Below, piece by piece: positions 36,126-44,811 of a stretch of 53,821 nucleotides of DNA. The DNA is from CANLBN01 sp034111645. Lineage in GTDB: Bacteria > Pseudomonadota > Gammaproteobacteria > Pseudomonadales > Cellvibrionaceae. Position numbers and translations under genes: made by a program. The notes below the pieces were generated by a model that saw only the letters and a list, made by a program, of their open reading frames with translations, did not search any database and was not told where the DNA came from. Each line of letters begins with the position of its first letter. Position 1 is the stretch's first letter. The DNA lies in contig JAWUWW010000056.1 in assembly GCA_034111645.1 (NCBI GenBank), positions 1 through 53,821 of the forward strand. Reading direction: 5' to 3'.

Positions 36126-36605
36126 ATGGCAGAGAACCGCGAATATTTATCTAGTGAAAATTCTAGATACGATGCTAAGCTTTTTAGCTTGTTGCCTCAT
36201 CGACCTCCTATGCTGCTCATAAATGATGTTGTTGAAGTGAATGAAAGCTCAGCAAGTGCTATAGCCTTTATTGATGATCAGGCTTCTTTTTTTCAAAATG
36301 GTAATGGTATCCCAGCATGGATTGGTCTTGAGTATATGGGTCAAACAGCGGCATTGATTGCAGGCTATCAATTAGAGCATAATTTAGTTAAGCCGCATTT
36401 AGGTTTCTTATTAGGAACACGATGCTACCAGACTGAAGTGGAGTTTTTTCTGCCAAATAAAAATGTATTAATTAACTGTAATGAGATAGCAGTTGTCGGT
36501 GATAGCTTGGCTACGTTTGACTGTACAATTCGTCACATTGATAGTGATAAAGTATTAGCAAATGCTAATTTATCAGTTTATCGACAATTTGATAGCAAAG
36601 CCTGA
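36126..36605 (+). CDS. apeP: ApeP-family dehydratase
   Basis: A small hotdog protein of the ApeP family. ATG 36126 (159 residues) is chosen over the in-frame GTG at 36102, because AAAGG precedes it by 8 nt. LLPHRPPMLLINDVVEV is the family signature (FabA/FabZ-like PHRxPMLxxD), followed by GIPAWIGLEYMGQTAA. ApeI and ApeP work together to dehydrate the growing chain. The next ketosynthase start lies 58 nt downstream. Confidence 0.85.
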   Translation: MAENREYLSSENSRYDAKLFSLLPHRPPMLLINDVVEVNESSASAIAFIDDQASFFQNGNGIPAWIGLEYMGQTAALIAGYQLEHNLVKPHLGFLLGTRCYQTEVEFFLPNKNVLINCNEIAVVGDSLATFDCTIRHIDSDKVLANANLSVYRQFDSKA

Positions 36606-36663
36606 GGTATAACATCTATCCCATGAATAATTGTCAAAAACTAATGCCAAGAGATCAGTAGTT

Positions 36664-37899
36664 ATGGGTTACATACCGCAGCGAGTTGTAATTACCGGAG
36701 GAGGAGTAATATCTTCGTTAGGTAATGATTGGTCTCAGGTAAGTACTGCCCTAAAAAATAAAAAAAATGCCGTATGTTTTATGGATGAGTGGGAACAGTA
36801 TAGCGATATGAAAACGCGCCTAGCTGCACCCGTTAAAAATTTTTCACTGCCCGATAACTATACTAAAAAGAAAATAAGAAGTATGGGTCGAGTTGCTAAG
36901 ATGTCGGTTTTAGCAACAGAGAAAGCACTAAAGAGCGCAGGTTTATTTAAACATAACATTTTAAGTTCGGGTGATGTTGGCGTGTCTTATGGATCCGCAA
37001 CGGGTAGTAGTGATGCCGCAATGGAATTTTTTCATTTGCTCGGCCAAAAATCGACAAGTCAAATGAATAGTACAACCTATTTAAGGATGATGAGTCATAC
37101 CGCAGCGATAAATATTAGTGTCTATTTTGGTACCCAAGGACGAATGCTGACAACATCAAGTGCTTGTACCGCCGGCAGTCAGGGAATAGGTTATGCCTAT
37201 GAAACAGTAAAAATGGGAAGACAAAAAATTATGATTGCCGGTGGCGCTGAAGAGCTATGCCCAACTCAAGCGGCCGTTTTTGATACAATTTTTGCAGCAA
37301 GTTGTGCAAATGACACTCCTGAGACTAGGCCGCGACCATTTGATAAAAGTCGTGATGGATTAGTTTTAGGAGAGGGTGCTTGTACTTTAATAGTGGAGTC
37401 TCATGATCATGCAGTTGAACGTGGGGCTCCAATTTTGGCAGAAATAATAGGTTTTGGTACGAATACGGATGGTGCTCATATAGTGCGACCACAACAAGAT
37501 ACTATGTCAAAGGTGATGGAATTAAGTTTGGCAGATGCAGGAATTAGTGCCGATGATATTGGTTACGTTTGTGCTCATGGAACAGCAACTGAGCATGGCG
37601 ATATTGCAGAATCATTGGCTACTATGCAGATTTTAGGAGCTAAACCAATTAGTTCTTTAAAAAGCTATACAGGACATACCTTAGGAGCTTGCGGTGCTTT
37701 TGAAGCATGGGCAAGTATAATGATGATGAATGAAGGGTGGTTTGCACCTACCATTAACCTAGATAATATAGATTCGCGCTGTGGCGATCTTGATTACATA
37801 GTCGATGATTGTCGTAAAATAAATACAGATATTATTATGAGTAATAACTTTGCCTTCGGTGGTATCAACACATCATTGTTGTTTAAGCGAATAAGCTAA
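36664..37899 (+). CDS. Beta-ketoacyl-ACP synthase of the aryl-polyene cluster (ApeR-like)
   Basis: The second full ketosynthase, FabF-like, 411 residues from ATG 36664; an upstream TTG at 36631 is in frame but adds a non-conserved leader. The triad is Cys168 in TSSACTAGS, His305 in AHGTATE and His338 in TGHTLGACG. FAFGGIN closes the fold. It is the last gene of operon 1 and ends 10 nt from the convergent ketoreductase gene, with no obvious terminator between. Two ketosynthases plus a chain-length factor are the usual set for APE systems. Confidence 0.9.
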   Translation: MGYIPQRVVITGGGVISSLGNDWSQVSTALKNKKNAVCFMDEWEQYSDMKTRLAAPVKNFSLPDNYTKKKIRSMGRVAKMSVLATEKALKSAGLFKHNILSSGDVGVSYGSATGSSDAAMEFFHLLGQKSTSQMNSTTYLRMMSHTAAINISVYFGTQGRMLTTSSACTAGSQGIGYAYETVKMGRQKIMIAGGAEELCPTQAAVFDTIFAASCANDTPETRPRPFDKSRDGLVLGEGACTLIVESHDHAVERGAPILAEIIGFGTNTDGAHIVRPQQDTMSKVMELSLADAGISADDIGYVCAHGTATEHGDIAESLATMQILGAKPISSLKSYTGHTLGACGAFEAWASIMMMNEGWFAPTINLDNIDSRCGDLDYIVDDCRKINTDIIMSNNFAFGGINTSLLFKRIS

Positions 37900-37909
37900 A
37901 CAATAAATT

Positions 37910-38641
37910 TTAAAACATACCACCGTTTACATTTATAACTTGCTTGGTAATATATCTCGCTCCATCGGATACCAAAAAAGCAGCGGTAGCGGCTACATCT
38001 TCTGTATTGCCAAAGTGACGTAAAGGAATCATTTTTAATGTCTCTTCAGCGAAGGCGCCCGCAATCATATCTGTTTCAATTACTCCAGGCGCTATGCAAT
38101 TTACGGTTATTTTTCTCTTTGCTAACTCAATAGCAAGTGCCTTAGTCGCTCCTATAATTCCTGCTTTTGAAGCGCTATAATTAACCTGACCGCGATTACC
38201 TGTTACACCGGCTATGGAAGATATAGTGACTATGCGTCCACCCTTGCGAAGCTTAATCATCGGCATAATGATTGGGTTTAATACATTGTAAAAACTGTCT
38301 AGATTAGTATGAATAACATTATCCCAATCTTCTCCAGACATCGCGGGAAAGGCATTATCTTTAGTAATTCCGGCGTTGCAAATAGCACCATAATAAGCCC
38401 CATTATTTTCAATATCTTGTAATAGTTGAGTTTTTGTATCTTCTCTATTCCTAACATCAAAACAAATTAAGTTGGCAGTGCCACCCATGATGTTTATTTC
38501 ATCGATAACTTGTAAAGCGGCTTCCTTATTTGATCGATAATGAACAGCAATCGAATAGTTATCCCTAGCTAAATGTAGAGCAATACTTTTACCAATGCCA
38601 CCGCTAGCGCCAGTAACTAATATACGTTTTAATGCTTGCAT
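37910..38641 (-). CDS. FabG-like 3-ketoacyl-ACP reductase (ApeQ-like)
   Basis: A 243-residue short-chain dehydrogenase. The NADPH motif TGASGGIG is at 10-17, ICNAG in the middle, catalytic SSIAG and YSASKAG (Ser-Tyr-Lys), and an IAPGVIETDM region after it. It reduces the beta-keto groups during polyene extension. It overlaps the exporter gene by 1 nt (TAATG) and ends operon 2, 10 nt from the convergent operon 1. Confidence 0.92.
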   Translation of the reverse strand: MQALKRILVTGASGGIGKSIALHLARDNYSIAVHYRSNKEAALQVIDEINIMGGTANLICFDVRNREDTKTQLLQDIENNGAYYGAICNAGITKDNAFPAMSGEDWDNVIHTNLDSFYNVLNPIIMPMIKLRKGGRIVTISSIAGVTGNRGQVNYSASKAGIIGATKALAIELAKRKITVNCIAPGVIETDMIAGAFAEETLKMIPLRHFGNTEDVAATAAFLVSDGARYITKQVINVNGGMF

Positions 38642-41025
38642 TACTTTTCCTTCGTAAGGGATGAAATTAAATGCCTTTCTAAGAGTAGACCATAGACTAA
38701 GGCGCTAAAAAAATTAATGGTGTTGCCAATTAATAATGTCAAACCAAATGCTTTAGCAACGGGCACAGCACTCAAGGCCAATAAGCCAAATGAAAATAGG
38801 GTTGTAATGGCTGAAAATAAAATAGCGTTTAGAGTGGTATCGTGAGTATTACTATTAACTATAGTCTTTTTGTTAGATGACATTTCTTTAATAAATATAC
38901 CATAATCCATGCCTAATCCTAATATTAAAAAGAAACCCATTGAATGAAATAAAGTAAAATCAATGTTAAATAATTTAAAAATTAAAAGTGTAAATAAGGT
39001 GCCTGTCAAAGGAATAAATAATAAAAATAAAATTTTATAATCACGATAAAGAATATATAAAATAACTGAAATTAAAGCGTAAGCAAGTACTAAAAGGTTG
39101 GACGAAGATGAGCGTTGTTCTGCTAAAGCCTCTTGAGATAAAGATAATGTATCAAAATATTGGATGTTGTCAAATTCGAGACTGGCCTTACGTATATATT
39201 CTAAATTAGAGCCTTTCTTAATTAGCATAAAGCTAATGTGAAAATTTTTACCATTACTTGACCATAAAGGGGGTAAGTTATTATTGCGGTTGAATAATAT
39301 CTCAGGGCTTAATTCTTGATTAAAATTTTCAGAGTAGTCAGCAAATAAATTTATGGAGATATCGTTAGGGAATCCTAAGGATGTGAAAAGTTTTTCTGCA
39401 ATCCCGGAAGGTTCATAGATCTTATTTTGTAATTGATAATTTTCTTTTTGTATAGTCGGACTTGGGATAATTTCCATTGGACAAAAAAAACTAGTGTTAC
39501 TGCTAGTGTTACTAATAGTTCTATTGTGGGCTGATGAAAAATACGCTAAAAATTTATTGTGAGTTGCATAAATTTCAGATATTGATTCTCCTGATAAAAT
39601 TAGATATTGACCAGGTTCAAAATTTTGATTGAGTTTGGCAGCTATTTTTTCTTGTTCGATTAAATTTTTTGGGGGGTTAAAAAATAATCTAGGGTTGTCA
39701 TTAGTTTTTATTGGAAAAATAGTTAATATAAATACGCTTAAAAAAAGAATCAAAGCCCATAGTGTATAAGATAGCTTGAAGGATAGTTTAAATATTATTA
39801 TCAATAATACTTTGATGAAATATGTATTTATTTTTGTAAAAAAAATATCATTTATAGAATAACTATTAATATTAACAAAACGCCCTAAGGTAATAACACT
39901 TACCCATGATGCTAAAATTCCTCCACAAGAAAATAAGGCAATTTTTTTAAGAATGTCTAGATTTGAAAAGCTAAGTGCGCCATAGCCGATGACAGAGGTA
40001 ATTAGACTGAAGAGCATGGCCCTATAAAGTGGTGACGAAAGTGTGAATGATCTTTCTGGTAGGGCTATAGCGTCTGAAGTTTTGATATGATAAAAATAAT
40101 GTAACGAATAATCAATAATAATACCGATGAGACTTGAGCCAAAAACAATAGTTAATAAGTGAATATAACCGTAAAAATAAAAATTTATTGATATGGCAAA
40201 TAAAATACCGATACAAATTGAAAGAAAAGGAAAAGTTAATAATAGTAGGGATCGAAAAACGATTAATAATAAACAAATAATAGAAATGCTAGAAATAATA
40301 GAAATAAATTTAATGTCAGATTCGGATTTTTTAGCTGCATCTTCAGCAAAAAAGAAAACGCCACTTTTTAATATATTGGCATCATGTTTTGATGATATAT
40401 GATCTTTAATGAGGTTTATTTTTTCGGCAAGAGCTGTTTGATCTTTGATTGTTAAATCATCTTTGATATAAACAGAAACAATGGAAAATAGTGGATCGCT
40501 TGATTTCTGAGAGAAGTCATTATCAAGTAAATAGTTAATGTAGTTGCCAAATGTATTAAGTGGATCATCTTTAAGTCTTGATACTGCTAATGAATTTTCT
40601 ATTCTAAATAATTGACGTTGTGTTTTCTCTAAAATTTTATCAGTTGAAGAAGTTGTGAGATCCACACGTTGCTCTGGAGACAATAATTGAAAGCGATAAG
40701 GTTTTAATGTAGCTAATATATTTACAATAGATTCAGTATTATCGATAAGAACGTGCCTATTTTTTATTAGCTCAGCTTTAAAGTAATTGGTGGCTTCTTC
40801 TATATTTTTTTTTTGTTTACTTTTTATGACAATAATGAATCGACGCTGAATGTCATCGGATAACTTTGATATTGCTTCTTGTGTTGTTATATTAGTTGAA
40901 AGCTTGGGGGACAATTCGGTTAGTGAGCTACTGAAGCGAAAGTCACCATTATTTATGTTCTTTAATATAAAGAAGACAGTAAATAATATAATAAATGTAA
41001 AGGTTATTCGACTGATTGTTAGCAT
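38641..41025 (-). CDS. MMPL/RND-type exporter (ApeM-like)
   Basis: 794 residues in the RND/MMPL layout: TM1 at about 4-22, a periplasmic domain, a block of five or six helices at about 235-430, a second periplasmic domain with the Cys in NTSFFCPMEI, and another helix block at about 640-785 that contains LGLGMDYGIFIKE, the MMPL signature. It is predicted to move the polyene-lipid through or from the inner membrane, with the LolA-like protein receiving it in the periplasm. It lies between lolA-like and ketoreductase genes with near-zero spacing. Confidence 0.88.
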   Translation of the reverse strand: MLTISRITFTFIILFTVFFILKNINNGDFRFSSSLTELSPKLSTNITTQEAISKLSDDIQRRFIIVIKSKQKKNIEEATNYFKAELIKNRHVLIDNTESIVNILATLKPYRFQLLSPEQRVDLTTSSTDKILEKTQRQLFRIENSLAVSRLKDDPLNTFGNYINYLLDNDFSQKSSDPLFSIVSVYIKDDLTIKDQTALAEKINLIKDHISSKHDANILKSGVFFFAEDAAKKSESDIKFISIISSISIICLLLIVFRSLLLLTFPFLSICIGILFAISINFYFYGYIHLLTIVFGSSLIGIIIDYSLHYFYHIKTSDAIALPERSFTLSSPLYRAMLFSLITSVIGYGALSFSNLDILKKIALFSCGGILASWVSVITLGRFVNINSYSINDIFFTKINTYFIKVLLIIIFKLSFKLSYTLWALILFLSVFILTIFPIKTNDNPRLFFNPPKNLIEQEKIAAKLNQNFEPGQYLILSGESISEIYATHNKFLAYFSSAHNRTISNTSSNTSFFCPMEIIPSPTIQKENYQLQNKIYEPSGIAEKLFTSLGFPNDISINLFADYSENFNQELSPEILFNRNNNLPPLWSSNGKNFHISFMLIKKGSNLEYIRKASLEFDNIQYFDTLSLSQEALAEQRSSSSNLLVLAYALISVILYILYRDYKILFLLFIPLTGTLFTLLIFKLFNIDFTLFHSMGFFLILGLGMDYGIFIKEMSSNKKTIVNSNTHDTTLNAILFSAITTLFSFGLLALSAVPVAKAFGLTLLIGNTINFFSALVYGLLLERHLISSLTKEK

Positions 41026-41036
41026 TTTTATTCTCT

Positions 41037-41819
41037 CTAATTACTAGAGCCAAAGCTTATATATTTTTTTGGGTTTTCTAATATTTCACAAGGACTGTCG
41101 ATTGTAGATAATGTTTTTAAATGCTTAAAGCATAAATTTCTAGACATTTTAAATCCATGATCTGTGGTAGTAAGATACTGTATGTTGCGAATATCAATTT
41201 GTGTGGTCTTTAAGCTTTTGGTTTTTACTAAAATAGTGATTGAATTTTGTTTATTATATACAGCCTTTTCAATATCGATAGATGCTAGATATTCCGCAAT
41301 ATTTTTATTTTTTGGGATTAATATAATTGTATCGTTTTTTATCTCTTTTGGTGTTTCTGCATCTATTTTTTTATGATCAATTTGGTTTTTTGATGAAGTC
41401 GATAAGTGAAAGTCTTTTTCGATAGCATCAATATCGGCACTAAGTATGTCTAGCAATAGATTAGATAAATAGATGTGTTGCTGGCCGTTTAATTGTTCTA
41501 GTGGCTCATCTGAAATGAAACGAAAGTTAAAGCCGGAATTTGTATAAACAGTATCTTCCTTAAAAGGTTTAACATTTCTCCAGATTAATCCCTGTTTACA
41601 ATTAAAAAATAATTTACCGCTAGATAATAAAGGCAAATGTTCAGTCTCTTTTTTTTGCTCAAAATCTCCAGTAAATACACATGTTTTTGGAAAAAAATCT
41701 TGTATATTAGAATTTACTTTTTTTATGCTGGTTTCTTCAGAAAAAGCTAATGCTGCATAAATTAGTGCCAAAGATAAAAATAATATTTTTATATGAGATA
41801 AATAAATAATCTTATTCAT
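41037..41819 (-). CDS. LolA-related outer-membrane lipoprotein carrier-like protein (ApeL-like)
   Basis: 260 residues with a signal peptide (about 1-27, ending ALAFS) and a LolA-like half-barrel: GDFEQKKETEHLPLLSSGKLFF (the FxQxKxxxxLxxPLxSxG pattern), LIWRNVKPF and later TTQIDIRNIQYL. It probably shields the hydrophobic polyene product across the periplasm on its way to the outer membrane. It overlaps the thioesterase gene by 4 nt. The Asn/Lys-rich insert at about 140-190 is unusual compared with housekeeping LolA. Confidence 0.8.
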   Translation of the reverse strand: MNKIIYLSHIKILFLSLALIYAALAFSEETSIKKVNSNIQDFFPKTCVFTGDFEQKKETEHLPLLSSGKLFFNCKQGLIWRNVKPFKEDTVYTNSGFNFRFISDEPLEQLNGQQHIYLSNLLLDILSADIDAIEKDFHLSTSSKNQIDHKKIDAETPKEIKNDTIILIPKNKNIAEYLASIDIEKAVYNKQNSITILVKTKSLKTTQIDIRNIQYLTTTDHGFKMSRNLCFKHLKTLSTIDSPCEILENPKKYISFGSSN

Positions 41820-42238
41820 GATTTTTGCATTGCTTTATTTATTTTTTCAATAAGAACTTTAGGTGATTGATATTGAGTTATATGATCAGATATAGAAATT
41901 GCAACTTGTGAAGTGTGTCCTTTGGTAATCTTTTTCTTAGTTATCGTATCAGTGATTAAATAGTCAATAGTAAGTTTATTTTCCCAGTCTTTTATAGTGG
42001 CTTTGATAGTAAACTTTTGGTCAAACAATAATGGTTGAATATACTTTATATTTATATCAATAATTGGGAAAAAATAGCCAGATTTTTCCATGTCGTCATA
42101 TGTATAATCTATTGCTTGAAGAAGTTTACATCTGGCAATTTCAAAATATTTAACGTAATTTCCATGCCATACAATACGATAGCTATCCACTTCGTGAAAT
42201 GCAACGTCTAGCTCGATAGATATACTGATTTTTTTCAT
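41816..42238 (-). CDS. 4HBT-type acyl thioesterase (ApeK-like)
   Basis: A 140-residue hotdog thioesterase. ATG 42238 is preferred over the ATG at 42271, because it starts 1 nt after the ACP stop. Family features are FHEVDSYRIVWHGNYVKYFEIAR, where the Asp and HGNY region matches YbgC/4HBT enzymes, and PIIDINIKYIQPLLFDQ. It could release the product from ACP or hydrolyse stalled intermediates. Confidence 0.85.
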   Translation of the reverse strand: MKKISISIELDVAFHEVDSYRIVWHGNYVKYFEIARCKLLQAIDYTYDDMEKSGYFFPIIDINIKYIQPLLFDQKFTIKATIKDWENKLTIDYLITDTITKKKITKGHTSQVAISISDHITQYQSPKVLIEKINKAMQKS

Positions 42239-42239
42239 G

Positions 42240-42482
42240 TTACAAGTTGTAGACGACATCGATGATATCACCTAATGTTTTGGCGTCACTAAACTTTTCT
42301 GGATCAATATCTTTTTTGGTCTTTTTCTTAATTTCAATTAACATTTCAACTGCATCAATACTATCAATGTCTAAGTCTTCATAAAGTTTTGCGCTAAGCT
42401 TAAGATCTGCTATATCTAGCTCAAATAACTCTACCAATAATTTTTTAATATATTCTTCAAGTTCAATTTTATTCATTTTCAT
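42240..42482 (-). CDS. Acyl carrier protein (ApeF-like)
   Basis: 80 residues, or 78 if the second Met at 42476 is used, with the phosphopantetheine Ser41 in LDIDSIDAVEML. It is one of two ACPs in the cluster; APE systems use one mainly for the starter and one for extension. It is followed after 1 nt by the thioesterase gene. The acidic helix II and the DSIDA motif differ from FabD-type ACP (DSLDT). It would need a phosphopantetheinyl transferase, which is not in the window. Confidence 0.88.
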   Translation of the reverse strand: MKMNKIELEEYIKKLLVELFELDIADLKLSAKLYEDLDIDSIDAVEMLIEIKKKTKKDIDPEKFSDAKTLGDIIDVVYNL

Positions 42483-42507
42483 TATTTAATTCTTATATGA
42501 TTATCTT

Positions 42508-43317
42508 TCATTTAGTTTTAGTAAGATGCAAGCGATATAGCTCAACAAGGTAATGTGTTAATCGTCGGTATTGTAATGTTTTTGATGAGTCGTTATTGAT
42601 GTGTTTTTTAATCTCTATTGTAGATAGCACATCAAAAAAAAAATGGGGCGCTACAATTGGCAGACTATAAAATTTTTCACCTTTTTGCATAGCCCGAGGA
42701 CTACATTTAATAATCACAGGAATAATATTGCATTGACTTAATATAGCAATATTAGCGGCGCCACGTTTAAAATCTAATTGATCGTCATAATGATTGCGTG
42801 TGCCCTCTGGAAAAATAAGTATATTTTCGCCTCGAAGTAGTCTTTTTTTCGCCTCCGTAATAAAGTCGTTACAGTCATTAGGTATATAGTCTGCCATACG
42901 CACAATTGAAGCGGTAAAAGGATTTTTCCATAGTGCACTTTTCGTAATGCAGCATAAATTTTTGCACATACTTAAAATAAATAAAGCATCGAGCAATGAC
43001 GGATGGTTAGCAATTATTAACTTGCCACTTGTAGAAATTTGTGGAGCTGGTTTTATTGAATAGCTTAATAATCTGAGCGAGCTCATTGTATTAATGAAGA
43101 GTCTACAGGATCCACTAATAGCTGTTCGAGTCCAATATCTTTTCGATGCTTTTTTAATGGGGATGAAATTAAATAAGGCTAAGCTTATACTTAGTAAAGG
43201 AGCGAATAAACCAAATATTAAGTAACAAAAGATGGTGCCCACTAATCTATAGAAGGTATTAATGGGATGACTTTTAACCGCATAAGATAAAGTATTGGTT
43301 TGACTATAATTATCCAC
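42508..43317 (-). CDS. 1-acyl-glycerol-3-phosphate acyltransferase-like protein (ApeD-like)
   Basis: 269 residues of the PlsC/LPLAT family: an N-terminal hydrophobic segment at about 28-50, the NHPSLLDALFI catalytic HxxxxD motif at about 109-119, and IFPEGTRNHYDD as the acceptor motif. It is one of three enzymes of lipid-anchor type in this locus. It overlaps the end of the chorismatase gene by 8 nt, so the two are coupled. Confidence 0.88.
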   Translation of the reverse strand: MDNYSQTNTLSYAVKSHPINTFYRLVGTIFCYLIFGLFAPLLSISLALFNFIPIKKASKRYWTRTAISGSCRLFINTMSSLRLLSYSIKPAPQISTSGKLIIANHPSLLDALFILSMCKNLCCITKSALWKNPFTASIVRMADYIPNDCNDFITEAKKRLLRGENILIFPEGTRNHYDDQLDFKRGAANIAILSQCNIIPVIIKCSPRAMQKGEKFYSLPIVAPHFFFDVLSTIEIKKHINNDSSKTLQYRRLTHYLVELYRLHLTKTK

Positions 43318-44323
43318 AAAAACACTCTATTTCAATCATTAGGTCAGATCGACAAATATCTGCATGTATATAAATTATTTCCTTTGTCGGTAATAAATCA
43401 TTTAATAGCTTATGTGTTTGCTCTAAGTCATCGGCAAAACGCAAATAAACCTTTGCAGAAATAATGCGGATTTCTCTATTATGCTGACGTTCAGTTTTTA
43501 ATAAATGAGTAATATTTTTAATGGTTGTTTTAATTTGGCCAACTATATCGCCCTCTGCAATCGTTTGATGACCGACAATACTTGCTGTTCCAGATATTAA
43601 AAATAAATTTTGACCATTTAAAGTGAGTTCAGTTGCGCGTGAAAATGATGGGCTGCTTGCGCCATATTCTCTAGGATATTGAAAGGCATTAGTTTGCAGT
43701 GAGTTACGATAATGTGTGCCGGGTTTTTTAGCCGATAAAACATAATAAACAGCGCCATCAGCGTGATGACCTAGTGCGGAAGCTGATGGATACTCATCAA
43801 CTGTTAGCCCAGAGCGCCTAAATGCGTTAAGTCTTCCATTGCAAAAGAGTTTATATTGCTCTTTATCATTGTCACCTAAATTAATGTTTGGAATATAATT
43901 CCAAAATCGAAATGGATTAGGGTAACCTTCAGACCTTATGAATTTTAAAAGTTCCGTATAGGCAACTTCGGTCTTATTTTCGATATCAAAGCATTCTTCT
44001 TTCGTTAACCATATAGAAGCTGATATGAGCGATTCTGTCTTATTCCAATGGCACTTGCCTGTAATGCCTCTGGTTACCTTATCAGAGACAGTCCAAACCT
44101 CGTTAATCAGCTGCTTGTGAGGTGGTAATGCTGTAAGTCCAGTATTGATAATACCCGGCGAGGTAGGCTCGCATAAGTTACCGTAGGGTAAAATCATCAG
44201 CGTTTTTGAGTGTTCCAGAAGCGCTTCGGCGGATTCCTTTGAAAAGTAATTGTTGAGGTAGCCTAGGGTATCGTGATGATAAAAAGGTTTGTTTAACATA
44301 TTTTTAAGAACTAAAGGAGTCAA
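43310..44323 (-). CDS. Chorismatase (XanB2/FkbO-Hyg5 family)
   Basis: 337 residues of the chorismatase family, which hydrolyses chorismate to hydroxybenzoic acids (3-HBA and/or 4-HBA in XanB2). The signature region is well kept: GHHADGAVYYVLSA, HYRNSLQTNAFQYPREYG, SPSFSRATEL and LISGTASIVGH, with a preceding RFWNYIPNIN. It would supply the aromatic starter unit. It is the first gene of operon 2 and diverges from the ACP/ligase operon over 185 bp. Whether it makes 3-HBA, 4-HBA or both cannot be read from the sequence. Confidence 0.88.
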   Translation of the reverse strand: MTPLVLKNMLNKPFYHHDTLGYLNNYFSKESAEALLEHSKTLMILPYGNLCEPTSPGIINTGLTALPPHKQLINEVWTVSDKVTRGITGKCHWNKTESLISASIWLTKEECFDIENKTEVAYTELLKFIRSEGYPNPFRFWNYIPNINLGDNDKEQYKLFCNGRLNAFRRSGLTVDEYPSASALGHHADGAVYYVLSAKKPGTHYRNSLQTNAFQYPREYGASSPSFSRATELTLNGQNLFLISGTASIVGHQTIAEGDIVGQIKTTIKNITHLLKTERQHNREIRIISAKVYLRFADDLEQTHKLLNDLLPTKEIIYIHADICRSDLMIEIECFCG

Positions 44324-44508
44324 TCAAAAGATAAATATCAGCTAGCTATTAGGAGGTTGTCAGAATCTATTTATAACTAAACATAATGCTTCTACAGTAA
44401 TTAATAACATTTAAATGGGTTATTAATAGCCGTTAGTTAGTTTAAACTAGGCAGGCTTGGAAATAAAGCAACTAACATCTAACATATTGAGATTTAAGGA
44501 ACTTATTA
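44324..44508. promoter_or_regulatory. Divergent promoter region of aryl-polyene operons 2 and 3
   Basis: 185 bp between the chorismatase and ACP start codons. It holds an inverted repeat, ATTAATAAC (44400-44408) against GTTATTAAT (44419-44427), that spans the centre, plus an 8-bp palindrome GTTTAAAC at about 44440-44447. The first is a candidate shared operator. It is unlike the GTAGAC dyad of operon 1, so the two promoters may be under different control. Confidence 0.5.
44400..44427. repeat. 9-bp inverted repeat in the divergent APE promoter
   Basis: Perfect arms ATTAATAAC and GTTATTAAT around a 10-nt spacer that contains the palindrome ATTTAAAT. Confidence 0.5.
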
Positions 44509-44772
44509 ATGCAATCACCCGCCGAATTGAAAATGGCTGAATTACTTGTTGAAGCATTAAACTTAGAAGATATTGAAGCGAAAGATATAGATCCTGAAGA
44601 GTTATTGTTTGGTGATGGTTTAGGATTGGACTCTATTGATGCGCTCGAAATTGCCCTCGCTATATCTCAAGAATATGGAGTTCAGGTTAAAGCTGAAGAT
44701 GAATCTACCAGAGACGCATTTTCTACGCTTAGAAGTTTAAGCGCATACATTGAATCTAATAAGAGCTCTTAA
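44509..44772 (+). CDS. Acyl carrier protein (ApeE-like)
   Basis: 87 residues with Ser42 in GLGLDSIDALEIAL as the phosphopantetheine site. It is acidic overall. As the gene directly before the AMP ligase, 39 nt away, it is probably the carrier that receives the activated hydroxybenzoate starter. Confidence 0.88.
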   Translation: MQSPAELKMAELLVEALNLEDIEAKDIDPEELLFGDGLGLDSIDALEIALAISQEYGVQVKAEDESTRDAFSTLRSLSAYIESNKSS

Positions 44773-44811
44773 GCTTTGGTGCTCAGCTTTTGGATTTTTA
44801 GGTTCTAGTTA

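Noticed and set aside
37899..37910. Terminator between the convergent APE operons
   Set aside because: Only 10 nt separate the genes and no stem with a T-tract was seen; transcripts probably overlap.
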